This document shows, piece after piece, positions 7,884 to 15,965 of a stretch of 64,000 bases of DNA. The notes beneath the pieces are model-generated. The model ran no database searches. It saw only the letters and a list, made by a program, of their open reading frames with translations, and was not told where the DNA came from. Each line of letters starts with the position of its first letter. The first letter of the stretch is position 1. Location: NCBI RefSeq assembly GCF_009936235.1, contig NZ_AP022314.1:3906001-3970000 (forward strand). Reading direction: 5' to 3'. The position numbers and the translations under genes were made by a program. Source of the stretch: Mycobacterium xenopi. Its GTDB lineage: Bacteria > Actinomycetota > Actinomycetes > Mycobacteriales > Mycobacteriaceae.

Positions 7884-9491
7884 TTAGTGAGCGTGGCCGT
7901 GCCCGTCTTCCTCTTCCTCCGGCTTGTCCACCACCGCGGTCTCGGTGGTCAGCACCATCCGGGCCACCGACGCGGCGTTGAGCACCGCAGACCGGGTGAC
8001 CTTCACCGGGTCGACCACCCCGTCGGCTGCCAGGTCGCCGAAGGTCAGGGTCTCGGCGTTCAATCCGTGCCCGGCCGGCAGCTGGCTGACCTTGTTCACC
8101 ACGACCGACCCATCCAGCCCGGCGTTCGCGGCGATCCAGTGCAGCGGCGCGCTGAGCGCTTCGGAGAACACGTCGACACCGAGAACCTCGTCACCGCTCA
8201 GCGACGCCCGCAGGTCCGTGAGCGCCTCGCGGGCCTGCAACAGCGAGACCCCGCCGCCCGGCACAATGCCCTCCTCGACCGCGGCCTTGGCAGCCGCGAC
8301 CGCGTCTTCGACGCTTTCCTTGCGCTCCTTGAGCGCGGTTTCGGTGGCCGCGCCCACCTTGATGACAGCCACCCCGCCGGCCAGCTTGGCCAGTCGCTCC
8401 TCGAGTTTCTCGCGGTCCCAATCGGAATCGGTGGTCTCGATCTCGGCGCGCAGTTGCTTGGCACGCTCGGCAATAGCTTCGGCGCTGCCGCCCCCGTCGA
8501 CGATCACGGTGTCGTCCTTGGTGACCACGACGCGCCGAGCTGTGCCCAACACGTCCAGCCCGACCTCGCGCAGCAGCAGCCCGACATCGGGGTCGACCAC
8601 CTGGCCGCCGGTGACCACAGCGAGGTCCTGCAGGAAGGCCTTGCGGCGGTCGCCGAAGTACGGCGCCTTGACCGCGACTGCCTTCAGCGTCTTACGGATG
8701 GCGTTGACCACCAACGTCGCCAGGGCCTCCCCTTCGACATCCTCGGCGATGACCAGCAGCGGTTTACCGGTTTCGGCGACCTTCTCCAGCAGCGGCAGCA
8801 GATCCGGCAGTGAGCTGATCTTTTCCCGGTGCAGCAGGATCAGCGCGTCCTCGAGCACGGCCTGCTGCGAATCGAAGTCGGTGACGAAGTACGCCGAGAT
8901 GAATCCCTTGTCGAAGCCGACACCCTCGGTGAACTCCAGCTCGGTGGACAGCGTCGACGATTCCTCGACGGTCACCACCCCGTCGTGGCCCACCTTGCTC
9001 ATTGCCTCGCCCACCAGTTCGCCGATCTGTTCGTCGCGCGACGACACCGTGGCAACCTGTGCGATCGCGGTCTTGCCGGACACCGGGGTGGCAGCGGCCA
9101 GCAATGCCTCCGAAACCGCGTCGGCGGCCTTGCTGATTCCCGCGCCCAGCGCGATCGGGTTGGCGCCGGCGGCCACGAGCCGCAGGCCCCCTTTGATGAT
9201 TGCTTGCGCGAGCACGGTGGCGGTGGTGGTGCCATCGCCCGCAACGTCGTTGGTCTTGGTGGCTACCGACTTCACCAGCTGGGCACCCAGATTCTCGAAC
9301 GGGTCTTCCAGGTCGATGTCGCGGGCCACGGTGACACCGTCGTTGGTGACGGTCGGCCCGCCGAATGCCTTGGCCAACACGACATGACGGCCACGCGGAC
9401 CCAGGGTCACCCGTACCGTGTCGGCGAGCTTGTCGACGCCGGCTTCGATGTCGCGGCGCGCGGTTTCGTCGTACTCAAGCAGTTTGCTCAT
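7884..9491 (-). CDS. groEL1: Chaperonin GroEL1
   Basis: 535-aa 60-kDa chaperonin subunit and second gene of the groES-groEL1 operon. The ATP-binding motif GDGTTTATVLAQ and the downstream GIVPGGGVSLLQA are intact. The C-terminus ends EEEEDGHGHAH, a short His-containing tail. Mycobacterial GroEL1 has a His-rich tail where GroEL2 has Gly-Gly-Met repeats, so this identifies the paralogue. M. tuberculosis GroEL1 is linked to nucleoid binding and biofilm mycolate metabolism rather than bulk folding. The tail here appears shorter than I remember for that species. Confidence 0.95.
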   Translation of the reverse strand: MSKLLEYDETARRDIEAGVDKLADTVRVTLGPRGRHVVLAKAFGGPTVTNDGVTVARDIDLEDPFENLGAQLVKSVATKTNDVAGDGTTTATVLAQAIIKGGLRLVAAGANPIALGAGISKAADAVSEALLAAATPVSGKTAIAQVATVSSRDEQIGELVGEAMSKVGHDGVVTVEESSTLSTELEFTEGVGFDKGFISAYFVTDFDSQQAVLEDALILLHREKISSLPDLLPLLEKVAETGKPLLVIAEDVEGEALATLVVNAIRKTLKAVAVKAPYFGDRRKAFLQDLAVVTGGQVVDPDVGLLLREVGLDVLGTARRVVVTKDDTVIVDGGGSAEAIAERAKQLRAEIETTDSDWDREKLEERLAKLAGGVAVIKVGAATETALKERKESVEDAVAAAKAAVEEGIVPGGGVSLLQAREALTDLRASLSGDEVLGVDVFSEALSAPLHWIAANAGLDGSVVVNKVSQLPAGHGLNAETLTFGDLAADGVVDPVKVTRSAVLNAASVARMVLTTETAVVDKPEEEEDGHGHAH

Positions 9492-9577
9492 CGCTCAGTT
9501 CCTGTTCCGACGCAGGTGTAGCCGCCCCGGAAATCGCCCGCGGGCACCGCGGGGATCGCCGGGGCGGCAAACCGTTT

Positions 9578-9880
9578 CTACTTGTTGACGATGGCCAGCA
9601 CGTCACGAGCCGACAGAATCAAGTACTCCTCGCCGTTGTACTTGATCTCGGTGCCGCCGTACTTGCTGAAGATGACGGTGTCGCCCTCGGACACATCCAG
9701 CGGGATCCGCTTCTCGCCGTCCTCATCCCATCGGCCGGGACCGACGGCGACGACCTTGCCCTCTTGCGGCTTTTCCTTGGCGGTGTCGGGAATGACCAGA
9801 CCGGACGCGGTCGTGGTCTCGGCCTCGATGGTTTGTACGAGGATCTTGTCCTCGAGCGGCTTGATGTTCACGCTCGCCAC
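9578..9880 (-). CDS. groES: Co-chaperonin GroES
   Basis: 100-aa 10-kDa chaperonin that caps GroEL rings. Family features are the N-terminal NIKPLEDKILVQ, the mobile loop region (TTTASGLVIPDTAKEK) and the C-terminal GTEIKYNGEEYLILSARDVLA. It is 85 bases upstream of groEL1 and preceded by a CIRCE operator at 10048-10074, so it is the promoter-proximal gene of a heat-shock operon. Confidence 0.96.
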   Translation of the reverse strand: MASVNIKPLEDKILVQTIEAETTTASGLVIPDTAKEKPQEGKVVAVGPGRWDEDGEKRIPLDVSEGDTVIFSKYGGTEIKYNGEEYLILSARDVLAIVNK

Positions 9881-10272
9881 GATTAGAGCCCTCCACTTAG
9901 TTCGCTCGAGTCCCGGGCCGTCGCCCTGGACGCTGTAGGTAGCAGGTCCGGGCTGTCCCCGGGCCGTCGGATATCAGGTGTTCGGCAGTCGTCCGTGCCC
10001 TGACGTCGTCGTCGCGGGTGCCGACACAGGGATTGTCCGATTGCCACCTAGCACTCTATACATGAGAGTGCTAGCACTCAAGGCTAGTCGGCTGCTTCTG
10101 ATCGCCGGGTTCGCCGACAGCAGCCTTCGCCTAGCGATCGCGGCTCAGCACCACGACTGCCCGGCACGTGTTCCCGGCAGCATGCCATGAGGATCAGAAC
10201 GCCACGCGCATGTTTTCGCCCTGCTAGACCGCACTGCAGGCAACCGCCACAGCGGCATTGTCGAATCGAGCA
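9881..10272. promoter_or_regulatory. groES upstream region
   Basis: 392 bases between groES and the divergent C39-like protease gene. The groES leader contains a GGAGGG ribosome binding site adjacent to its start. The only clear regulatory element is the CIRCE operator at 10048-10074. The remainder (10080-10260) shows no convincing gene or signal. Confidence 0.6.
10048..10074. promoter_or_regulatory. CIRCE element (HrcA operator) of groES-groEL1
   Basis: Perfect inverted repeat CTAGCACTC-N9-GAGTGCTAG, the consensus CIRCE arrangement bound by the heat-shock repressor HrcA. A further half-site follows at once, so that GAGTGCTAGCACTC (10066-10079) is itself a 14-bp palindrome. Confidence 0.92.
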
Positions 10273-10938
10273 ATGGCTACGATTGACGTCGTGTTCGCCG
10301 ACGTCCTCGATGCGACCCGCACCTTTACCGTGGCCACCCTAATTGCCGCAGCGGCAACTGGATTGGCTGGGGTAGCGCACGCCGATCCCAATGGTCAAAT
10401 GTATGGCAACCCGCAAGCGGCTGCCCCGTACTGGCGCTACCAACATGGAGAAGACTGTGGCTTGATGTCTGTCGCCGACGTGATCGGCCAGCTCACCGGC
10501 AAGGAACCGTCCGAAACCGCGGTCGTGCTGCGTGGATTGTTCACAAAGAGCCAAGCTCACCACGGCGACATCTACCACTTTGACGGCACGTCCCCCCAAG
10601 ACCTGGTGGTGCTGCTGGGCAAATACGGCATCCAGTCCGACCTCACGACCGGCAACAGCATGCAGACGCTGGAGCAGGACCTGGCCGGCGGCCACAAGGT
10701 GATCGCGGGGGTCAACGCCGAAACCATCTGGAACTATCCCCAGGGCCAGGGTCAACGCACCAACGCCGACCATGCCGTTGTCGTCACCGGAGTCGACACC
10801 CGAAGCAACATCGTCCATCTCAACGACAGCGGCACGCCTAACGGCCGCGACGAACAAATCCCCATGGACACCTTCAGCCAAGCCTGGGCTACCGGCGACA
10901 ACCTGCTCATCGTTACCCGACAGACCGGCAGCCCATAA
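10273..10938 (+). CDS. Secreted C39-like papain-fold cysteine protease
   Basis: 221-aa exported protein. A signal peptide (FTVATLIAAAATGLAGVAHA) precedes a likely cleavage near residue 37. The mature domain has the papain-type order of catalytic residues: Cys62 in HGEDCGLMSV, His167 in NADHAVVVTG and Asn184/Asp185 in VHLNDSG. This matches the peptidase C39-like domain family of actinobacterial secreted proteins. ATG 10273 is preferred over an upstream TTG. In M. tuberculosis groES and tsaD are adjacent as I remember, so this gene looks like an insertion. Substrate is unknown. Confidence 0.75.
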   Translation: MATIDVVFADVLDATRTFTVATLIAAAATGLAGVAHADPNGQMYGNPQAAAPYWRYQHGEDCGLMSVADVIGQLTGKEPSETAVVLRGLFTKSQAHHGDIYHFDGTSPQDLVVLLGKYGIQSDLTTGNSMQTLEQDLAGGHKVIAGVNAETIWNYPQGQGQRTNADHAVVVTGVDTRSNIVHLNDSGTPNGRDEQIPMDTFSQAWATGDNLLIVTRQTGSP

Positions 10939-10955
10939 CCACAGGCCGTCGGCGA

Positions 10956-11978
10956 TCAGGGCAGTTGAGCGCGCACCGCGGGCAGGCCCGGATCGCTGGG
11001 GACGTCGAGCGGTGACGGCGATGCGCCCGCCGCCACCAGATGCGCCGCAAACGCCGCGATCATCGCGCCGTTGTCGGTGCACAACCGGGGCCGGGGAATC
11101 CGCAGTGTCAGGCCGGCCTCGCGGCAGCGCTGCTCGGCCAGTTCGCGCAGCCGCGAGTTGGCAGCCACTCCGCCGGCGATCAGCAACGTCGACACACCGA
11201 GTTCGGCGGCGGCGCGCACGGCCTTCATGGTCAGCACGTCGGCGACCGCCTCCTGGAAGCCGGCCGCGATGTCGGCGGTCGACGCGTCGGGGTGACTTTC
11301 TACGTAGCGGGCGACGGCCGTCTTAAGTCCGGAGAAGCTGAACGAACGCCACTCGTCGTTGGGCCCGGTCATGCCACGCGGGAAAGCGATTGCTGTGCGG
11401 TCACCCGTGCGGGCGAGGTCGTCGAGCGCCTTGCCGCCCGGGTACCCCAGGCCCAGCAGTCGCGCCACCTTGTCGTAGGCCTCGCCGGCGGCGTCGTCGA
11501 CGGTGCTGCCCAGCTCGGCGATCGGCTCGCCAAGCGAACGCACGTGCAGCAGGTGGGTGTGGCCGCCGGAGACCAGCAGTGCCACGCACTCCGGCAACGG
11601 CCCGTGTTCGTAGACGTCGGCGGCCAAGTGCCCACCGAGGTGGTTGACCGCGTAGAACGGCACCTCCCAGGCAGCCGAATATGCTTTGGCTGCAGCCACT
11701 CCCACCATCAGCGCGCCCGCCAATCCTGGCCCGATGGTGGCGGCGACGACGTCCGGTTTGGACACGCTGCTAGCCGCTAAAGCACGACGCATGGTGGGGC
11801 CGAGTGCCTCCAGATGCGCACGCGACGCGATCTCAGGAACGACGCCGCCGAACCGGACATGTTCGTCGACGCTGGAGGCCACCTCGTCAGCCAGCAGGGT
11901 CACCGTGCCGTCGTCGCTGAGCCGTGCGATGCCGACACCGGTTTCGTCACAAGAGGTTTCAATGGCCAGGACGATCAT
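10956..11978 (-). CDS. tsaD: tRNA N6-threonylcarbamoyladenosine transferase TsaD
   Basis: 340-aa catalytic subunit that transfers threonylcarbamoyl to A37 of ANN-decoding tRNAs (formerly gcp). It begins with the family N-terminus MIVLAIETSCDETGVG; the metal-binding HLGGH motif and the ASKH-fold nucleotide loops (LLVSGGHTHLL; LIAGGVAANSRLR) are present. ATG 11978 overlaps the rimI stop (ATGA), so translation is coupled. A longer in-frame upstream extension is non-coding shadow of rimI. It is the last gene of the tsaE-tsaB-rimI-tsaD operon. Confidence 0.96.
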   Translation of the reverse strand: MIVLAIETSCDETGVGIARLSDDGTVTLLADEVASSVDEHVRFGGVVPEIASRAHLEALGPTMRRALAASSVSKPDVVAATIGPGLAGALMVGVAAAKAYSAAWEVPFYAVNHLGGHLAADVYEHGPLPECVALLVSGGHTHLLHVRSLGEPIAELGSTVDDAAGEAYDKVARLLGLGYPGGKALDDLARTGDRTAIAFPRGMTGPNDEWRSFSFSGLKTAVARYVESHPDASTADIAAGFQEAVADVLTMKAVRAAAELGVSTLLIAGGVAANSRLRELAEQRCREAGLTLRIPRPRLCTDNGAMIAAFAAHLVAAGASPSPLDVPSDPGLPAVRAQLP

Positions 11979-12502
11979 TGCGGATCCCGCCGCATGGTGT
12001 AGGCGTCGGCGCCACTTACCCGGTAATAGCGCCGGCGCAGGCCGACGTTGACGAATCCCGCGCTGCGGTAGAGCGCGATCGCCGCGGCGTTGTCGGTACG
12101 CACTTCCAGGTAGACAGTGCCCCCGGCGGCGAAGCGCAACAACTCGTTCAGCAGCCGGCGGCCGATGCCGCGGCCCTGGTAGGCGGGGTCGACGCCGATG
12201 GTGTGCACTTCGTACTCGAAGGGCGGCCTGCGGCCCAACCGTGCGATGCCTCCGTACCCGACGAGGGTGTCGGGGCGGTGATCGCAAGCGCGGCTGAAAG
12301 CCGGGCGAAGCGGGTCGGCGCCAATAGTAGTGATGCGGGCAGCCACATAGTGACTGTTCTTGGCGGCCAGTTCCCGCGCGAAGGCCGCCACCGGCCACGG
12401 GTCGTCGCCGGGGAACAGCTGGGCCTCCAACTGCGCGCACCGCTCGGCGTCGGCGAGCGTCAACGCGTCGATGGTGATCGGTTCGGCGTCGTAGGCCGTC
12501 AT
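11975..12502 (-). CDS. rimI: Ribosomal protein S18-type N-acetyltransferase RimI
   Basis: 175-aa GNAT-fold N-alpha-acetyltransferase. The acetyl-CoA loop is visible as VDPAYQGRGIGRRLL, followed by the conserved NAAAIALYRSAGF that closes the fold. ATG 12502 overlaps the tsaB stop and its own stop overlaps tsaD, both by 4 bases. Placement between tsaB and tsaD is the standard actinobacterial order. Confidence 0.93.
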   Translation of the reverse strand: MTAYDAEPITIDALTLADAERCAQLEAQLFPGDDPWPVAAFARELAAKNSHYVAARITTIGADPLRPAFSRACDHRPDTLVGYGGIARLGRRPPFEYEVHTIGVDPAYQGRGIGRRLLNELLRFAAGGTVYLEVRTDNAAAIALYRSAGFVNVGLRRRYYRVSGADAYTMRRDPQ

Positions 12503-13155
12503 CGCGGAACCACCTGGGTGGCAGGAACTTTAGCGTCGGGACGACGCAGATACAGCGGCAGCAGCGGCGCCGGCTTAGCCGACAAATCGGCCACCGCCGC
12601 GACCAACCCCGCAGGCGTCGGGTGGACCGGCCCACAGTGCGGCAGGTCGAACAACGCCGCATGCTCCGGTGAGCCGGCCACTGCCCGCGCCGGTCCGGGG
12701 TCGACGTCGCGGGCAGAGTTGACCGCTGGGCCGTCGACACGAACCCCGTCGTGGTAACGGGCCCAATAGATTTCGCGGCGACGGGCATCGGTGACCACCA
12801 GCGTGTCGCCGCAGGTTTGCCCACCGATCGCGTCCAGGCTGCACACCGGGTGTACCGGGATACCCAGCGCATGCCCGTAAGCGGCCGCGGTGGCCATGCC
12901 CACCCGCAGACCGGTGAACGGGCCCGGCCCACAGCCCACCACGACCGCGTCGAGGTCGGCCATGGTCAACCCGGCGTCGCCGAGCGCGGCCACGACGTTG
13001 GGGGTGAGTCGTTCGGCGTGCGCCCGGGCGTCGATGGTGACCCGCTGGGCCAATACCTCGAGATCGGTGGCAAGCACACACCGCACGATTCCGGCCGTGA
13101 CCGCCGGGGTGGCGGTGTCGAGCGCCAACACCAGCACGTCGCCAGCGGTGCTCAT
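12499..13155 (-). CDS. tsaB: t6A biosynthesis scaffold TsaB
   Basis: 218-aa inactive TsaD paralogue that scaffolds the TsaB-TsaD-TsaE complex. The N-terminal LVLALDTATPAVTAG and VVGCGPGPFTGLRVGMATA are the family motifs. The start is set at ATG 13155, which overlaps the tsaE stop (ATGA). The C-terminus ends in a short basic Pro-rich segment (YLRRPDAKVPATQVVPR). Confidence 0.94.
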   Translation of the reverse strand: MSTAGDVLVLALDTATPAVTAGIVRCVLATDLEVLAQRVTIDARAHAERLTPNVVAALGDAGLTMADLDAVVVGCGPGPFTGLRVGMATAAAYGHALGIPVHPVCSLDAIGGQTCGDTLVVTDARRREIYWARYHDGVRVDGPAVNSARDVDPGPARAVAGSPEHAALFDLPHCGPVHPTPAGLVAAVADLSAKPAPLLPLYLRRPDAKVPATQVVPR

Positions 13156-13634
13156 GCGGCCCACCGCCAAGTCGCGATTCGCACGTCGGAGTTACTCACG
13201 CGCTCGAGACGAACATCGAGATGCCGCTCGGACAGCCGTTCGACGATCCCCTCGCCCCACTCCACCACCACGACCGCCTGGTCGAGTTCGGTGTCCAGAT
13301 CCAGCGAGTCCAGTTCGGCCAGCAGGTCGGCGCCGCTGTGATCCAACAACCGGTAGAAGTCGACGTGGATCATCGCCGGTGCGCCGGCGTCGCGAGCTGG
13401 GTGCACCCGCGCGAGCACGAAGGTTGGCGAGATGACCGGGCCGTCGACATCCAGGGCCGCCGCTATTCCCTTGGCCAACACGGTTTTACCCGCGCCGAGC
13501 GGACCGGAGAGCACCACCACGTCGCCGGCACGCAGCTGCTCGCCGAGCCGCGTGCCGAGAGCGAAGGTGTCCTCGGCCCTTTCCAGGGTCGCCGTGCCCG
13601 ATTCCAGCTCAATCATGGCGGCGTGCTCGCTCAC
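13152..13634 (-). CDS. tsaE: t6A biosynthesis ATPase TsaE
   Basis: 160-aa P-loop ATPase of the t6A pathway. Walker A is LSGPLGAGKTVLAKG and the family motifs SPTFVLARV and HVDFYRL (Walker B-like) and VVVEWGEG follow. The ATG 13634 start lies inside the end of the upstream alpha/beta hydrolase gene (26-base overlap), and its stop overlaps tsaB, so it is embedded in a compact operon. Confidence 0.95.
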   Translation of the reverse strand: MSEHAAMIELESGTATLERAEDTFALGTRLGEQLRAGDVVVLSGPLGAGKTVLAKGIAAALDVDGPVISPTFVLARVHPARDAGAPAMIHVDFYRLLDHSGADLLAELDSLDLDTELDQAVVVVEWGEGIVERLSERHLDVRLERVSNSDVRIATWRWAA

Positions 13635-14760
13635 GCCACCGCCGCGTCAGCGACTTCAACCTGCTCGGCGGGGTGGCCCGCTTGACCAGCCGGACTAGTC
13701 CGTCGTTGATGATGTCCGGCTTCTCCAGTTGCACCAGGTGACCGGCGCCCTCGACGATGAGCAATTCAGAGTCCGGCAGCGCGGCGGCCATGTCACGCGA
13801 GTATTCGGCGGGTGTCAGCAGATCACGATCGCCACAAGCGATCAGCGTCGGGATCTTCGCCACTGTCGGCAGCGCCGCGGTTTCGTCCAGCGTTTCCAGG
13901 GCGTGCAGAAATCCCACCAGTGTTGGGATTGGCGTGCCGTACATCATCTTCTGCGAGAACGCCACCACGCTCGGGCTTATCTTCTCGTCACCGTAGGACG
14001 CCGCCACCAGGATCGGCTTGATCAGCGACCGCGTCGCACGTCTGCCCCGATGCACCAGCTTCGGCGCCGACCGCGCGGTGAACCGGACCGCCTCCAGCGC
14101 CGGATTTTTCAGGATCTCCCCCAGCAATGATCTCGAAACCCCTTCAGCGGCAGACGAAATCAACGCCGCGCCGACAATCCGGTCGCCGTAGTACTGGGAG
14201 TACTGGCGAGCATGCGACAACACCGTCATGCCCCCCATCGAATGGCCGACCAGCACGACCGGGCCCCGCGGAGCGACCACCTGCAGCACCGTTTCCAGGT
14301 CCCTGCCCAGTTGGGTCACCGTGTAGGTCTCGGGCGAGGCTTCGCCGGAACGGCCGTGGCCGCGCTGGTCGTAGAAGATCATCCGGACCTGCGGGCCCCA
14401 CTCCTCGCTCAGCCGGATGCGCTGGAAATGGAACGCGCCCATGCGCAGACAGAAGCCGTGAGCGAACACCACCGTCAGCGGGGCGTCTGTTGGGCCTGCC
14501 TCGCGCACCGCCAGCGGCACCCCGTCCGGAGCGGTCACCACGTAGCTCCGGTCGGCGTCCAGCACCTCGAAATCCTCGTCGGCGTAAGGGTCTTCGACGT
14601 GAGCGCGCCGCGTCATCGACCGCGCCACCGACACCGCCGCGATCGTACTCACCGCCCCCAGTCCCGCCATTCCGGCCAGCCACCGTGCCTTGCGCGCATG
14701 CCCTTCGTGGTCACCGCTCAACAGTTTCGGCTCCGCGATAGGTCCTGGTGATGCGCCCAC
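13609..14760 (-). CDS. Alpha/beta hydrolase
   Basis: Up to 383 aa. A hydrophobic N-terminal segment (WLAGMAGLGAVSTIAAVSVA) suggests a membrane anchor or signal. The hydrolase core has oxyanion HGF (FAHGFCLRMG), nucleophile elbow GHSMGGM, acid GDRDLLTP and His in GAGHLVQLE. This complete Ser-Asp-His set indicates an active esterase or lipase-like enzyme of unknown substrate. The start is uncertain: GTG 14760 overlaps alr by 50 bases, and initiation just at the alr stop (near 14715) is possible. It lies between alr and tsaE in one operon. Confidence 0.88.
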   Translation of the reverse strand: MGASPGPIAEPKLLSGDHEGHARKARWLAGMAGLGAVSTIAAVSVARSMTRRAHVEDPYADEDFEVLDADRSYVVTAPDGVPLAVREAGPTDAPLTVVFAHGFCLRMGAFHFQRIRLSEEWGPQVRMIFYDQRGHGRSGEASPETYTVTQLGRDLETVLQVVAPRGPVVLVGHSMGGMTVLSHARQYSQYYGDRIVGAALISSAAEGVSRSLLGEILKNPALEAVRFTARSAPKLVHRGRRATRSLIKPILVAASYGDEKISPSVVAFSQKMMYGTPIPTLVGFLHALETLDETAALPTVAKIPTLIACGDRDLLTPAEYSRDMAAALPDSELLIVEGAGHLVQLEKPDIINDGLVRLVKRATPPSRLKSLTRRWRERARRHD

Positions 14761-15880
14761 GCGGGCTGGTCACCACCTCGTAGTGGATGGTGTCGAGCAG
14801 ATCGGCCCACTCTTGCGCGGTGGGTTCACCGAGAGTGCCCGGCCCGAACAGGATTGCCTCATCACCCTCGGTGACATCCGGCACACCAGGACCGAGGTCG
14901 ACGACGAACTGGTCCATGCAGATCCGCCCCACGCCGCGTCGTCGTTTGCCGTTGATCAACACCTCGAGGCGTCCACCCAGCATGCGGAACACGCCGTCGG
15001 CGTAACCGACGGGCAGCAGCGCGAGGTTGGTGTCGCGGTCAGCGATCCAGGTGTGCCCGTACGACACCCCTTCACCGGCACGAATCGAACGCACCAACGC
15101 GACAGCGCATTTCACCGTCATAGCCGGTATAAGTCCCATGTCGCCTCGTTCGGGAATCGGACTAAGCCCGTAGATGGCGATCCCGGGCCGCACCATGTCG
15201 AAAGCAAAATCCGGGCGGGTCAAGCTCGCCGACGAGTTCGCCAGGTGGGCTACCTCGAACTGCACGCCGGCGCTGCGCGCCTGGGCCAGCATGTCGCAAA
15301 AGCGTTGGTACTGCAGTTCGTTGGTGGGATGGTCAGGCTCGTCTGCGTAGGCCAGATGCGACATGATTCCACGCAACCGGATCGCGCCATCCGCGGTGGC
15401 TCGGCGCAGCGCGGTCAGCACGGCCGGGTATTGCGCCGCACCGACACCGTTGCGGTTCAACCCGGTGTCGACCTTGACGGTCACCGTCGCCGCGGTACCG
15501 GTGCGGCGAACCGCGTCAAGCAGCTCGTCGAGCTGGCGCACCGAGGACACCGCGATCTGCACGTCGGCGGCCAGCGCGCGGGCGAAGTCGGTTCCGGGGC
15601 GGTGCAGCCACGCGAGCACGGGTGCGGTAATGCCATCGGCGCGCAATTCGAGCGCCTCGTCGACGGTGGCCACGCCGAGTTCGGTCGCGCCGGCCGCCAA
15701 TGCGGTGCGAGCGACCCGGGTAGCCCCGTGCCCGTAACCGTCGGCCTTGACCACGGCCATCACCTGCGCGCTGCCGGCGCGGTCGCGCAGCACTGCCACG
15801 TTGTGGGCGATGGCGTCGAGGTCCACCACAGCCTCGGCGAGCAGGTCGGCGGACTTCGGGATCAACGGAGTCGGCTGCAT
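14711..15880 (-). CDS. alr: Alanine racemase
   Basis: 389-aa PLP enzyme that makes D-alanine for peptidoglycan. The PLP lysine is K45 in MAVVKADGYGHG. The second-subunit tyrosine region (GVSYGHTWIADRD) and CMDQFVVD are present. ATG 15880 gives the family N-terminus; the upstream in-frame extension lacks support. It is the first gene of the leftward alr-hydrolase-tsaE-tsaB-rimI-tsaD operon. Confidence 0.96.
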   Translation of the reverse strand: MQPTPLIPKSADLLAEAVVDLDAIAHNVAVLRDRAGSAQVMAVVKADGYGHGATRVARTALAAGATELGVATVDEALELRADGITAPVLAWLHRPGTDFARALAADVQIAVSSVRQLDELLDAVRRTGTAATVTVKVDTGLNRNGVGAAQYPAVLTALRRATADGAIRLRGIMSHLAYADEPDHPTNELQYQRFCDMLAQARSAGVQFEVAHLANSSASLTRPDFAFDMVRPGIAIYGLSPIPERGDMGLIPAMTVKCAVALVRSIRAGEGVSYGHTWIADRDTNLALLPVGYADGVFRMLGGRLEVLINGKRRRGVGRICMDQFVVDLGPGVPDVTEGDEAILFGPGTLGEPTAQEWADLLDTIHYEVVTSPRGRITRTYRGAETVER

Positions 15881-15965
15881 CGTCCTCGATTGTCCCAGAC
15901 TCCGCACCCGTCGCTGCCCCGCCCGGGCGACCGTGCGGATTCCTCCGCTGCACTGCGCATACCGG

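Noticed and set aside
7887..9521. Long open frames antisense to groEL1
   Set aside because: Open only because GC-rich codons on the coding strand exclude stops on the other. The proteins are Ser/Thr/Arg-rich without recognisable motifs, while groEL1 is unmistakable.
10956..12932. Fusion protein joining RimI-region sequence to TsaD
   Set aside because: The in-frame upstream extension is Arg/Pro-rich shadow of rimI. TsaD starts at ATG 11978 with the ATGA overlap.
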